The notes under the pieces are model-generated. The model searched no databases, had not been told where the DNA came from, and was given only the letters and a program-made list of their open reading frames with translations. Both the position numbers and the translations under genes were made by a program. DNA of 64,000 bases, from contig NC_036450.1 in the NCBI RefSeq assembly GCF_002775205.1, forward strand, positions 8,244,479 to 8,308,478. Reading direction: 5' to 3'. Source of the DNA: Xiphophorus maculatus. Taxonomy: Eukaryota > Chordata > Actinopteri > Cyprinodontiformes > Poeciliidae. How positions within the stretch are numbered: position 1 is the first letter of the stretch; each line of letters begins with the position of its first letter. Positions 9,675 through 22,385 of this stretch are shown piece after piece.

Positions 9675-10150
9675 GGTTTTGCTCAAGAATATATAGTGGG
9701 GGATCAATAAGTGGATTGGTGTGGCGTCTGCATTGATACAAGCTGTACAGATCTGTTACTGAAAAAAGAGAACTAAGCCAAAATGTGGGACAGCTATGTC
9801 CTTACTCTCATCTGTGCTCACAAGTTCTGGTTAGTGACTGAAAGAACAAGATTGCAGATACAAGTGCTGAAATTAGGTTCCTCCACAGGGTTCAAAACCC
9901 AGGAAGGAGTCAGAGAAATGTCACTGCCCCTCAACACCGAGAGAAGCCAGATAAGGTGGCTCAGACATCTGGCTAGGATGCCTACTAGTTGCCTTTTTGT
10001 TGGTGTATTCTGGACATGTCCCACTAGGGAAGACCCAGGACACGCTGGAAGGGTCCATGTTTCTCAACTGAATCCCGTGGAATTCCCTCAGAGAAGCTGG
10101 ACCGAGGGGCTGTGGAGAGAGAAGTCTGAGTTTCTCTACACAGGCTGCAC
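9675..10150 (+). mobile_element. RTE-like non-LTR retrotransposon relic (ORF2 C-terminus)
   Basis: The plus strand resembles the end of the reverse-transcriptase ORF of a very common teleost LINE. Landmarks are 'VTERTRLQIQ', 'ERSQIRWLRHLARMP', 'CPTRED' and 'EKSEF', in order. The frame 9783-10250 is still open for 155 codons, but the usual Arg-rich 'RPRTRW' segment has drifted and the 5' part is gone. Exact clade (RTE versus a related LINE) is from memory and uncertain. Confidence 0.65.
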
Positions 10151-12538
10151 AAAATGCAACCCAAGCATAAGAAAAGAGATGGATCAGTTTCTCTTTTTTT
10201 GCATAACTGTGTGGACACAGAATTGTTTATTGCTATATAGTACTTTTTAAATCAGCTTCAGCAGTCAGCGAGCATCAATCTGATAAAAAACAAATCAATA
10301 TTTGGATGTGCCATAACTTCCTTTTGCTAAACAAAAACAAAACGGAAGAAATATTTTTTTGGACCAAGAGAGAAGTGATCAACTTAAGGAAAAAAATATC
10401 ACTTAAGAACTGATTGCAAGACCTGGTACTTGATCTTTACAGACTCTCTCCATCCCATTTGTCAGAGCTTAAGCCATGCAAAGGTGTTGCAAAGAAAAAT
10501 GTCAAAAATGTCGGTTTTAAGATGCACAAAAATAAACTTGCAAAGCTGTCATTGTATCAAAAGCTTTGACCTTTAGAGAAGAGTTGTAGTTTCACTACTG
10601 ACCTACGGTAATTAAAAGACTTGTGATTTTATATGTAGTGTTGCAGCAAATTGGCGTTAAACACAAATTATTTAATGTTTTTTTTTTCAGATTTTTACTT
10701 GTAAAAACAAAATCATAATAAAGCATGTGTTTTTGTTCATGTTTCACTTATATTTTGAAATATATTAGAGTTTGTTCAAGGATGTCCAGAAAACGTGAAA
10801 AAGTTTACAGGATGTCAGAAGTTTTCTAAAGCACTAAAACTTTTTACCTGGGCATTATTGGATCTGAGAGCGTATATTAAAATGATTATATTAAAATGAA
10901 TTGGGCTGATTTGAATTTCTATTTCTTTATAACTGGATATGAATTGGGCCTGTTTGTCTTATGAAGTGTCTTGAGGTGACATTTGTTGTGAACATCCATT
11001 ACATAAATAAACTAAAACTGAAACTGAAATTGTTTTTTCTGAAAAATTTGTTTCTCTGGAGTATTTTATTAATCTATTGTGCAACATGTGAAGGATAGAG
11101 AAATCAATGTGAGCATGAAGTAAAACAGAGACCCACCTGAACATAAATCAGGGGACACTACTGCAGGAGAAGCTCTAAGGTGTTGTTCTCATTTATTCCT
11201 CCACAAGCATAACTTCAACTCGCCAGATGCCACGACATTTATTCACCAGGGGAGAAATTCTGCGAGAAAGGTGGTCCAAAATGACACCACAAAACAGCAT
11301 GTGGGTGGTTAATGGACAATAAAGACAAAAAAAAGAAAGATATAGAGAGTCACTATATAGAGAAGGATGCCAGAGCTGAAATGGCACAGTGAGACACAGA
11401 AAACGGCTTGGAAGCCAGCACAGCGTAGACGCTGCCCCTCGGGACGGGCAAACTCAGCACAATCCTCATTTTCATTTCTCGGTGTGTAACCCCAGATGAT
11501 TAGGGCGTAATGATGGTTTCTCTAATTGGCCCTCTGTTTCTCCGATTTGACATGATCACATAAGGTCTTTGAACACACAAACACACATAAGAGGCGATTT
11601 CACACAGATGGCTCTTGTGCACACCTTGCTTTAGGCTGTGACTGCTGAGAAAAGATGTCTTTGTAGGCAACTATGGTTAAAAATAGTATCTCTGGTTCAT
11701 CCAACAGGATCTTTAAAGGTACAGCTGCAGTCATTAGGGATTCACTTTAAAAACGCCACTCAGTCAGACTTATTTTTTTAAAACTAGAAATTGTTTTGCC
11801 ACTGCATCAGTATAGTGAAGTAGTAGTCATTTTTTAATTATGTATATAATAGCTTTGCTCAAAACTTCTTCGTGACTATTTATTTACTTGTTTTTAATTA
11901 TCCTCTTTCCTACACCATCAATTATTTCTTTTAAACAACTCTTTGACAACAATTACGCAATAGCTGTTTTCCATTTTATTTATAGGAAATAAATAAAATA
12001 ATGTTAAATTGTCTTGCAGAGGGGCATCTGAAGTAAACAGGTAACAATATAACATATTAACTGCAACATTAAAAAGTAATTCACAGACCTATTGCTGCAG
12101 AAATGTCAGCAAACTGCTACAAATTATTACTGTAATTAATCCTAGAAGTCTATTGTAAAACATATCACATTCATACCAGAAAAATATACATTCTAGCTCC
12201 TAAAAACTAAATAATGAGCACTTAGAGACTAGCTGTAAAGCAAAATATGCATTTTGCATTTTTAACAATTATGCAATAATAAAAACCCTCAAGTAAGAGT
12301 GAAATGTGATAATAAGCAAACAGCAATCAGTACATCAAATATGTTTCTATCACTGTTTTGAGCTGCAGATGGGAAAATCTTGAAGGATTAAAATTCTGTC
12401 TCTCCACAGTCAAGTGGGAATTAACTGCCAATCAGATTAAGAGTCTGTAAGCATAACCACCATCAATATTATATCCCCCTCATGTTTTTAAGACCTGTGA
12501 ATGCTACCTGAGTCGTGAAGAATCTGCTTAGACTGGAC
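10151..12538. other. Non-coding stretch with repeat tails
   Basis: No gene recognised. It holds a small Tc1-like 3' end (about 10680-10760) and an L2-like tail (about 10950-11030). The segment 11400-11640 is richer in GC and less repetitive; it could be conserved non-coding DNA, which cannot be judged from one genome. Confidence 0.45.
10950..11030 (+). mobile_element. L2-like LINE 3' tail
   Basis: The pattern 'aagtgtcttgaggtgac...tacataaataaact-gaaactgaaa' is the characteristic 3' end of teleost L2-family LINEs, ending in short tandem repeats. Severely 5'-truncated. Confidence 0.55.
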
Positions 12539-13016
12539 CAGAGGTCAGCGACCTTCACAATCCAAAGAGCCAATTTTCCTCCTAGTCTTCAAAATGAAAT
12601 TTTGCACATACTTCTTTTTAAATGAAAACCCACAGACAGTATAGCTTGTTTATGTGTTATATAGAAATAATAATACAATTTTTACATCCAACCTTTCATT
12701 TTAGAACAACAAAAAAACAAACTTTTCCAGGAAGGATTATTTTCCAAATTATGAAAAATGAAGAAAGTACAGTTTGCAGCCTAATGACAAAATAAAAAAA
12801 ACTGATGCAAAAAGTGTCACTTGTATCATCAATTACATTATTTTGTAGAAATTATGTGCAGATGTAGCAGCAAAGAAAAGTTTGAACTAACCATTTTTTA
12901 AACTTTATGTTTAAGACTGTCCGGTCTGTGACATCTTTGCCCAAAGTTATGAAGAGCCACTGCAGAAAGCCTAATGAGCCACATATGGCCCCAGAACAGC
13001 AGGTAGCAGATCCCTG
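12539..13016. mobile_element. hAT-type MITE (478 bp)
   Basis: Starts CAGAGGTCAGCGACCT and ends AGGTAGCAGATCCCTG: imperfect terminal inverted repeats of about 16 bp with CAG...CTG ends. The 8-bp flanks GACTGGAC (12531-12538) and GACTGCAA (13017-13024) agree at 6 of 8 positions, fitting a decayed hAT target duplication. No transposase is inside, so it is non-autonomous. The termini match a widespread 'GGTCGGCAACC' teleost family. Confidence 0.75.
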
Positions 13017-15524
13017 GACTGCAATTTCAGCCTTCTGAGGCCTTTTGGGATGATCTGGGGAAAACACAGCTAACAGGGTTTCCTGTTCTCATCAGAGAAC
13101 AACTGGGTACATAACACCACAGTAAAATACTGACCACAGTATCTCAATTTGTTATATCAAAAATTGTTGTCTTGTTGGTCCTTTTGAGCCAAAACATATT
13201 TTCTTACGATTTGTGCCTTTTTGATGAATGTTGGCACTTTAAAATGCAGATTAATTGATTCTTAATAAATTGATCCTTCTTCAAAGGTGTTCGTTGAGAA
13301 AACCTTTCCAGAGAAAGAGCACACCACTGCTGAAGCCTTTACTAATTACTTAAATGAATTAGTAAAATGTTTTTCAATGCAAGTATAATCTTCTCATCAA
13401 TTTCTGGCGCTGTGTTACACTTTTTAGCTGGAGCTCACACTGCCAAGCAAGCCTGAACCCTTCTCTGGGGTCCATTGATTTTATCCCCATGTAAGAGCCC
13501 ACTGTGAGTCATCCGTTTTCATATCTGTGAGGAGCCGGTTGACCGTTTTTATCAAACCGTGTCATGGAAGAGGAAGGAAAAGAAGAAAAACGTAGATATT
13601 GCAGATCAATGCGGACAGACATATCGATCCACAGGCTCAGTGATGTCACCATTTGAGTCTCTCTTTCTAATTAAATTCCATCCCTGTTCAGCCTGAGTTT
13701 TCGCTCATTCAATTCAGTCAGGTATGCCATACATCCTTAGAATTCTCTCAGCCAAGATCTAAAAGTCACGGCAGGTTAAAGCAGACAGGAAGATTTCTTT
13801 CTGAAGACGTGCTTGGGCAAGGAGCTTAATTCTAAACTCGCAGTCATAAAGTTACTCTATCAAGTCAATTTAAAGCATCCACACTCACTATAAATATTTG
13901 GAAAAAGTCAGCAAAATGATATATGTTTGGGAACACTAGCATGAGTCCTCACCAAAAGTTTTAGAATAGTTTATCTTAGGGTAAAGTAGATATAACTTCT
14001 CTACATCATATTTTATTTTTATTTTTATTTTGTCTACAATTGCTACTCAGTGGTGGTTGTTGTGTGTCTTGTCTCTATGCTGTAACTGCGAAATAATTTC
14101 CCTGCTGGGATGAATAAAGTAATTCTATTCTATTCTATATTCTATTCTATCACACTGCTAGAAAACTGTAGAAACAATTGGAATATTGGGGTCACAAATT
14201 AATACTAACAATTAATATTTCTCTGTTGAACTATTGCAAGCAATGGCGGTTTCTGATATGGGCAAAATGGGCAACCGCCCAGGGTGGTGTCATATGGGGA
14301 GAACCAAAGAGAACAGAACATGAGACAGAACCCAGGACTCTAGTTAATGCAGAAAGTGTGTGAGAATGATAACATTAATTATTTCATAAAGATTCACTTT
14401 TCACTACTCACTAAATTAATGTAATCAAAATACTGTTTTTGTTCACATTTTTTTCAATTTGAAATCACGCCAATGCAATAAAAGACAAAAAAAAATCAAA
14501 AGGATTTTCACACAAACAAATGTGTAAAAAACCTGGTGGTGTTAAAGTTAAGTTTACTGAGTTCTGTTTTAAACCGTGTGTACTCATGCCCTTGCACTGC
14601 ACTTTGAAGATGTTAGGCATGTACGGTGTGACAGATGATTTTGCTGCAGACTTCTGTTTTACTCTGTATTCCTGGCCCTAGAAGAGGATAGTGTGCTGTT
14701 TTCAGGAGCAGCTGTTTTTCTGGGTTCACTGGTTTTCAAGCAATGTAGCTGAAAACACATCACCCATGAAAATGAGGGCTGGAGCTCTCAGTGTTAAAGC
14801 CTCCTTTGCAGGCGATAGACTCTCACTTGAGCCGAAAGTGGTCGTTGTAATGTTTTTGGAGGCCTTGCAGGGCTTTATCATCACAAGGGGAAAAACCCTG
14901 GCAGACTTGTCTGGAAGAAGGGCTTGCGCAAAGGGATGCATTTAATTTCCATAAAGATGACTTTGTTTCCTAATTAATCTCTCAGCTCCATCTCCCAGCT
15001 TTGCTGTTGTCACTTCTTCAGAATGAAACACGGCCGGCAATTTGTTAAATCAATTATTCCGGGTAGGAAACAAGCCTTTCGGCTGGCCTGGCCTGGCCAC
15101 AGGAGCACACACATATCGCACAGACGTGCAGATGAGGCAGCAGAGCACTCTGATTGCAGGGATGGCTGGGTTCAAGTCAAAAAGGTGAACGCCGTTGTTA
15201 GAATTTTAGATCTGGGTACTAAGAAAGAGTGACTGTTTGTCCTTGTTGACATGACAGAGAGCTTTGTAAACACTTAGCTGACCAGGACTCTCCTTGGCTT
15301 TGCGCCCTGAAGTCCTGCAGAAAAACACAACTGCCGAGCCCCACGGGAACAAAATACACAGAGCGAATGGGAGGCAAAGAGAGGGTGAGCGTGAAGTGAG
15401 TGAAAGGGACATGAGCAGCAAAAGGCAGGAGACAGCAGGGAAAAGGACAGAATGCAATATGGAAGGAAAAACAGAAGCCCACTGAGAACTGGAGGAAAAC
15501 AAAGAGCTCCTCTTTTGTCACATC
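13017..15524. other. Non-coding stretch with LINE tail
   Basis: No gene recognised. It contains a hairpin at 13338-13366 (10-bp stem, 9-base loop) and a LINE tail with a TTCTA-type microsatellite (14034-14150). The segment 14935-15190 is unique-looking and richer in GC; a conserved non-coding element is possible but unproven. Confidence 0.45.
14034..14150 (+). mobile_element. LINE 3' tail with (TTCTA)n repeat
   Basis: The sequence 'tttccctgctgggatgaat-aaagt' followed by tandem attct/attcta units is a common 3' end of teleost non-LTR retrotransposons. Only the tail is present. Confidence 0.55.
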
Positions 15525-15526
15525 TA

Positions 15527-17137
15527 CAGAACATTGCAAAGGTATTCATATCCATTGAGATATTTGCACATTCTGTCATGTTACAACCAAACACTTTAAA
15601 ATGTTTTGTTAGGATTTTGTGCGAATGGAAATTTACAAAATGTGGCATGTAATTGGTCCCCCACGCCTCTGGTACCCCTACAACACACCCCTTTAAACTA
15701 ATTCCTATCAGAAATGACAATTAGTAAACATTTGATCTCAGTGTAATTTAATCTCAGTATGAATACAGTTGTTCTTTGAAGGGTTAAAAGGTTTATCAGA
15801 GAACAGTGAACAGTGAACAGCACAGAATCCAAAGACTAAAGAACAGGACAGGAATAAGTATATGGAGAGGTTTAAAGCAGATTATGTTATAAAACTCTTT
15901 GGTAATTAATGAGACAGTGAATGAAGTGACTCATGTTAACTCTGTGGGAGGCATGAGATCCTTAGCTCAGCTGGAGGAATTTGTCAGAAGGGCAATTGTT
16001 AGTCATACGCTCGACTAATTCAAGAAAATACAACCTAATAGAAACAATGGATAAAAGCGATGGACGGAACTTATGGTGGTCAGTTCAGGTGACCAACTTC
16101 ACACCCCATTCCTACAGTGAAACAGAGTGGTGGCAGTATCATCCTGTACAGACGCGTCCTTCAGCAGGGAGAGGGAAGTTGATTTGAGCTGATGGTGAGA
16201 TTGACAAAAATAAAGTTCTGAATAAAAACCCGGTGAGAGAGGGCAAAACACTCGTCATTGATGCAGAAGCTTAATTTCCAGTACAACCTCATCAGAAAAC
16301 CTTTACAAGCTCATCTGTTAACACTGAAATACCTGATCTTACTTCTGATCCTTTTTACTCTTAATCCTATCCTTAAGTCTCCACTTTGCTCATAATTATA
16401 TTCATCTTGCTGTCTATCCATCCACCCATTGTTCAGATGTATAACAGGTCCAGGAGAGAAATCCAGACATCACTGTCTACAGCAGAACGATCCAGCTCAT
16501 TGTGGAGAAAAAGAACAAAAAAAAAAACACAGTGTACATCACCTATGGGGGGAAATAGCAATCATTTGGCTTACATGCCAATGGCTATGTGATGTAGAAA
16601 CCTGCTATGTGGAGTTTTTTTCTTTTTCAGGGTAGGAGGTTGGTAAGAGTTCATAGGATAATGAGGCTAAATGCAGGGCAATTCTGGACAAAGATCGGTT
16701 ACATAGTGCAAAACACTTCAGACTATAAGAGAGGTTAATCTGTCAGTAATACCTTAAATTTGCAGCCAGAGCTGCAGTGGGATGAATGGTTTAGATCAAA
16801 AGTTATTCAAAGGCCCAGACAAAGTTCAGACCCAAATCTAGTTATCAATGTTGACAGATGCCCTTTGAACTGCTTTCCTCAGAAGAATGTCTATAAATGT
16901 GAAAAGTTGTTGAAACCATGAGCCCAATAAGTTGTAGCTGTAATTGCAGCAAAATGGTAATATTCAATTAGGGTGGGCAAATACAAAAACGCATCGCACT
17001 TTTCAGATTATTCTTTAATTCAGTTGCCTCCCACTTGATGGCTATTTATTTGATCTATCACATAAAATCCACATAATAAAGAATCAAATTTGCAGATATT
17101 ACTGGACAAAATGTGAAAACGGTTTTACATGACACTG
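15527..17137 (+). mobile_element. Near full-length degenerate Tc1-like transposon
   Basis: Left end CAGAACATTGCAAAGGTATTC preceded by TA (15525-15526); right end ...CATGACACTG followed by TA (17138-17139), matching the TA target duplication of Tc1/mariner. Terminal repeats are recognisable but drifted. Inside, transposase remnants run on the plus strand, such as the region near 16770-16840 matching 'ARAAVEWFRSK...PxQSPDLNP'. Many stops and frameshifts make it inactive. A short foreign insertion (about 16390-16510) interrupts it. Length 1611 bp agrees with an intact Tc1 element. Confidence 0.7.
16390..16510 (-). mobile_element. RTE-like LINE fragment nested in Tc1 element
   Basis: The stretch from 'atccatccacccattgttc' through 'gagagaaatccagacatcac' and 'cgatccagctc' resembles the reverse complement of the 3' end of the RTE-like LINE described at 9.7 kb. 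It sits inside the Tc1 copy, so it inserted later. Confidence 0.45.
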
Positions 17138-17139
17138 TA

Positions 17140-18224
17140 CACTTGGGGAAAAAACAGACTTGTTATATTTTGTTCACATCTAAAAAAATCCATTTCGTGT
17201 GTTAGTTTACTCATGATGAAGGTGCAGTGGACCAGATGATGGGACTCGGGCTTAAAACAGAAACAACAAAGCACATTTCAGATCAAGTTTGACTTGTAAA
17301 TGATCTACAGGTGCATGGAACAGAAGCACAATTCATTTCGGGTCCGTGACAAGAGGCAGTGGATTGGTTCCAAATGAAAAGGCTGACTTTCAAATAGGAA
17401 GACAAACAGACACGAGGCTGTGATGGTGGCAGCGGCTCTTCCCGGCTGCATTAGGGAGAATAGGAATAGCGAGGCAGGATGTGTTTAAATCAGAGCGCTC
17501 TATCTTGTACTGGGACACATTTCATTAGGCCCAGCAGCTGGGGCCGCGGCTCCATGCGTCCACACATCTATCATACGAATCCATCAGGCCCGTCTCCCTT
17601 CTTTACTGACAGCATGTGTGTGATAGGAGACCGTCTTTCTTATCAGAGGACTCACCACCTGACCAGACTTATTCATTTCTTCCTCCATCTCCCCGTTTCT
17701 TTGCTAAGGTTTCTTATTTGTGGCTTCCCCCTTGCTTTGTCTATTTCTCTTGTGCTCTCTGCTTCCTCCAGCCTCCACCTCTGTGTTTCATTTCTGTCTC
17801 GGCTCCGTTTCTGAGTGGGACAGATGTTAGCCTGCTGCGAATGGCTTCTGAGCCCTGCCGTTTCTTCCTTCTTTCATTTCACTCCCTCTGAGGTCTCCAA
17901 GCCCGCTCTAGTTCATATATGAGTTACAGTATGAGACAAGAAGTCTCACTATTCTCTTTCTAGCAAGCCAAAAGTAGTAAGAGATGTTGGCAAAATATGA
18001 TTAAGCTTCAAAAGTAACACTGTGGGAAGGCATGCCCTTGAACACTTGACAGATACCAGAGATCTTGAATCGTATATCAAAAGAGTCTAAATCCACATAT
18101 TCAGTGCTCTGCTATGATCAAAGAATCCTCCTCACAGGGTCAGAAAGTCAAAAAATGCTGTTTAATCAGCCAGGAGAAGTCCTGGAACACCAAGTCCAAC
18201 ACATTGGATTGTACTACTCCCTGG
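17140..18224. other. Non-coding stretch, GC-richer segment 17400-17890
   Basis: No exon recognised. The segment 17400-17890 is more GC-balanced and non-repetitive than its neighbours. Its two overlapping plus frames (17479-17814, 17616-17891) are low-complexity Ser/Leu/Phe-rich and have no motif, so I do not call them. Confidence 0.4.
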
Positions 18225-18650
18225 CCCTTTTTATATATATATTTTTTTTCATGTTACAACCAAGAACTTCAAAATATTTTTGAGGGTTTTATGACAGACG
18301 AGCACAACATTGTGAGAAAGTGTGAAGTAAAAGAATAAGAAAAATCTTTTCTAAAATATGTCACAATACATTTGTATTCACTCTTCCCGGAGTCTCTTTG
18401 TAGATCCACTTTTTGTTGTAAGTGCAATTGCAAGTCTTCTGGGAAATGTTTCTGCCAACTTTGCAGATCTGAAGATTTCTCTAATTCATCTATGCATCAT
18501 AGATCAAGGTCTGTCAGAGTAATAGAGAGAGTTTGTGAACACCAATTTCAAAAAGTTGCCGCACATTATAGACTCTATATAGGTCTGGACTTTGACTGGA
18601 CCACTCTGACAGGTTAATATGCTTTGAGCTACACCTTATTAATACTTTTC
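18225..18650 (-). mobile_element. Tc1-like transposon fragment, minus orientation
   Basis: Carries the terminal 'catgttacaaccaagaac' motif, then reverse-complement transposase: 'tgtagatccac...gcaattgcaagtcttctggg' and 'aggtctggactttgactgg' (the QSPDLNP region read backwards). Frame broken. The open frame 18372-18617 on the plus strand is only the antisense of this transposase. Confidence 0.6.
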
Positions 18651-21600
18651 CAAGGCACTGAGCTTTTACTTTACTTGTTTTGCATTTTCATGCTCTTTAT
18701 TAGGTTTTATGTTTGCTGGTCGTGTTTAGGTATCTAAAGATAACTACTGATGTTCAAAAATATGAACAATTCTTGCTTTAAAAGCATTTTTGTGACTATA
18801 ACATTTAAAAATAAAACTCCTAAAATGCAGGTATTGCTCCACTTGTATTGATTTTTAAATGCCTGAAACAGCGTCTTTCCTGTAAGTGCAGAAGCTGTCT
18901 TACGCTCTGTCATCTTTGACCAATGAGCTACTCAATCAGGATAAACTTCCCCCTGGCAGGAAGAAAGCCTTAAAGAAAAATGTGCTGAAGCAGCGTATTT
19001 CAAAACCACAACTAACCAAACTCAACAAGGCAATACTGCCTTAAACAAAAAGGGGAAAAAAGGGATTGTCTTCATTTAAACAAACCAACGTTAAAAATCC
19101 TTGCCATTAGAGATTTGATCCACCTCACATCTTGCTGTAAATAATTCACGTCAAATGCACTCTATCCTTCATAGTTGTCTCTTGCTCTATCAGTCATTGC
19201 CTCTGTGCTTCGGTGTCAGTCTTTTTTCCTTCATCTTACATGAATGCGCGGTGCTCTGCAGCATGCAAACTTCAGGTGTAATTTGAATGTCTAATGCAGT
19301 CAGAAGAAGGAAGGCAGCCAATTAGGGAGCCAGATGGGGGAGCTCTGGGTTGAAAGGTCACTCTGTGATATGCCGTCCTGCTTCTTCTCCTCTGGCTATT
19401 AGCCAAGCTGCTCGCACTTATAACTCGTCTGTGAATCTTTTTTTAAGATAAAGTGTATCAAACGCTTGACTGGCAAGCTGTGATCCATCTACATATGTTC
19501 TATTAGATATATCAATGTGGATGTTTTTCCTACAGTTGAGACATTTCAGTTGATGGCTATAAGGTGTTTCTCTTGCCCTCCTTTATCTGACCATTCAACT
19601 CATTTGTTGTTGCTCTAATTTAAGAGACTAGTATGTTTTATAGACATGACCTTCACTGTGCTGCTACTTTTTAGTTTGGAGATAGAACTCCTTAGAGACC
19701 AGGACTTGTAGAGGGAAAAAAAAGTCTATGAAAAATATGGAACTAAAGAAATATTCAAGCTGAATATCTTCCCCCTTTTTTAACTCTAATGCAGACAAAT
19801 ATTTAGAGTGTGTAAAGAGAGAAAGCTGTTGGTGGGCTTTTCTTGAAGAAATAGCTGAAAGAAAAAACAAAGCAGATTTTATGTAACATGAAGTCCTCTC
19901 ACATATATAAATATATGTATTCATTAACTCTCTCAAATGTATTTTCTATGTATAGTGTGAAGGTGGTACAATTTACATGTGCAACTGCAAAAAAGAATGG
20001 AGTTACCTACTTTTTGTTGTGTTGTCAGAGTTCTGTTTTGATCCTTTTCAGTTGGTTCACATTGTGTAGATTAGTTAACATCTCCAGTTCCATCCTATGG
20101 CTTATCCAGAGCAATAACTGTGAGGGCATTGTATATGACCATCCTTCCCTCAATCTGAGGTAACCTGACTTAGAAATAAATTTATGAGTGATAGATGTGC
20201 AGAAATGTCTTTTTTTTTGAAACCACATTTGTTGTACCTCATTGAAATGCAAGGCAGATACACATTGTATGACAGGGATATTAGGATTCTATTATAGCTT
20301 AATTTTTTTAAGTAAAAATAGTAAATAGGTGACTGAAAATAATAGGTGAAAACATGAAATTATGATACAATGCAGTTAGAAACCTAACTCTACAAATCTG
20401 ATATAATAATCTGTCTTTAGTAGGTGCTTTGGACTGAATTTTTAATATAAATACAAATTGAGCTTTATTTATGTGCTGGTTTAATCTCATTTGCATGGAG
20501 CCATTACCAGCCATCACACAAATGGACTCTGAGTGCAGATCAACATAAGAGGAATGATTAATCGTCCGTAAGCACTTCAGGTTAAACTTCTATCCAACTG
20601 AAAACTGCGGTGAGTACTTTTCAACAACTCTTCATTCACATATGCCTTAACCTGCCATGATTGCAAGTGACTGCCCAGAAATGTTAAGTTATAAATATAT
20701 CTGCTGTGTGGCGTTCAGATAATTCCTTAAGTAGCTAGACTTGGCACAGTGTAGACTGCCATGACTGCTTCCCACAAACAGCTTTGAGGAAAAGCTTTGC
20801 ATGTGGAGCAATTCTAAAACTCAAAGTGAGATGAGATGCATTCCACTGAACATGAGGAAAACATCATTTTCACAAAGGTACGGGGGGGAGGGGGGAAAGA
20901 TTCATTTCCTTTCATTCCTGATCACAGGTGCCCCAAATAAACTCAACACCTCAGGCATGCCATGCTTGCTTGTGTCAAGTGTTTGTTATGCTGCACCGCG
21001 AAATGCCTTGGTAAAATTTTGCTAAAACTGTCTTTGCTTTTTTTTTTTTGCAAATAAAATGAGGAAAAATTGCTTCAGTATAGAAAAGTTTGTAATTTTA
21101 AAGTAGTCTTATCAAATATAAGAATTAGAAATATTTGGATTTTTGGCACATCTTAAAATCCTTTTACGACGTATTCAATAGGCGCATAGGTGTCAAAATC
21201 AGTTGTTTTACATTAACTACCTTTTTATACATTACATTCAGGCGTATATTTGTCCAGTGTTTATTTATGTTCATTCTTATGATTACTGTTTCATGACTGT
21301 GTAATGAAAACCTCAAATTTTGGTCTATTAGAAAATTTTGATATTACGTAGCTGAAGAGAGGCCCATCTAAGTGCATGGGAAAGTGTTGCACCCCAATTA
21401 GGGAGAAAAAGGACATGACTGGACTCCATGGTAATATTAAAATACAAGATAATATTGAGTCATTTTAATTTATGTCCCAAAGGAGATGAAAAAAATTAAA
21501 TTATTTGTCTCTTGTTTTCATTTTTTACATCACAAAAAGCCAGTATTATAAGAGGGTGTGTTAACTTTCCATGTCCTCTGTTGGTCCTACTAGGTCATAC

Positions 21601-22009
21601 CAATACATTTCTACATTCACATTGTGATGCTTATATTTAAAAATATTTTTTATTTAATTTTTTTTAGCTAACATGATGCTTTACTGGCTGTCCCATTTAT
21701 ATTCCACCCAGTAAATTTCACCAAAAACAGTCCCTGCTAAGTCAACTATTGTCTAATGATTATGTGGGTGACATTCTCCTACATCAAAGTGTAACTTAAC
21801 TATAAAAAAATGTTTTCTTCCCTACTTGGCTTCCCTTGTGAGCATGCAATTTGCGCAATTGTGTTTGCTTCCCTGCTTTGCCAAGCACCACTTTTTCCAA
21901 TTAATCAAGTGCAGTGTGCTAATTAAATTTAATTATGGCAGATGGGTTTGAAAAACGTGTTATTTACAAAGGTTGACAATGTGTTTTATTAATTTCATTA
22001 ACTAAATAC
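18651..22009. other. Non-coding stretch, no gene recognised
   Basis: AT-rich with scattered short homopolymers. I see no exon with flanking splice sites and recognisable protein content. Confidence 0.45.
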
Positions 22010-22385
22010 AGTCTTATGCGCATCAACTGCAGCACGTCTGCATCTAGGTCATCCTGCACGAGCATTATCCCGCCTTTCTTGCTTGGTTGCCTGCGTTTAT
22101 TCCCCAACCTGATGTGTCTCTCTGGTTTTTCTGCGCTGCTGCTCAGCACTCCTCCACCTCAGGTTGGGGAGGTTAAAGTTGAACTCGCATTCTTACTGGC
22201 TCCTTCGTTTTCCATCGTGTAATCTCCCGCCGTCTGTGGCCCGATTTCTTGCGAGCGGCAGATGTGGAGCTCATCTCAGCCTGTCCCGCTACGCTTTCTG
22301 AGTCCATCTGTCTCTGAACGTGTCTGTTCGGTGATCTGCTGTACTGCTGCAGCGGCGCCTTAAGACGGAGCTGTGGCTTTAGTGA
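22010..22385 (-). promoter_or_regulatory. CpG-rich patch, possible promoter and first exon
   Basis: This patch is clearly richer in GC and CpG than its AT-rich surroundings, as in a vertebrate CpG-island promoter. On the minus strand, an ATG at 22307-22305 opens a frame that reads exactly 37 codons to a GTAAGA donor (exon end 22197). The peptide begins MDSESVAGQAEMSSTSAARK and is basic towards its end. No partner exon was found and the peptide was not recognised. An antisense explanation or a chance frame is possible. Confidence 0.3.

Noticed and set aside
15206..15720. Overlapping minus frames up to 148 aa
   Set aside because: Hydrophobic low-complexity translations of GA-rich DNA, partly across the Tc1 end; no domain or splice context.
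17479..17891. Plus frames of 111 and 91 aa
   Set aside because: Translations of a CT-rich tract in two overlapping frames; no motif.
18372..18617. 81-aa plus-strand frame
   Set aside because: Antisense of a Tc1-like transposase fragment.
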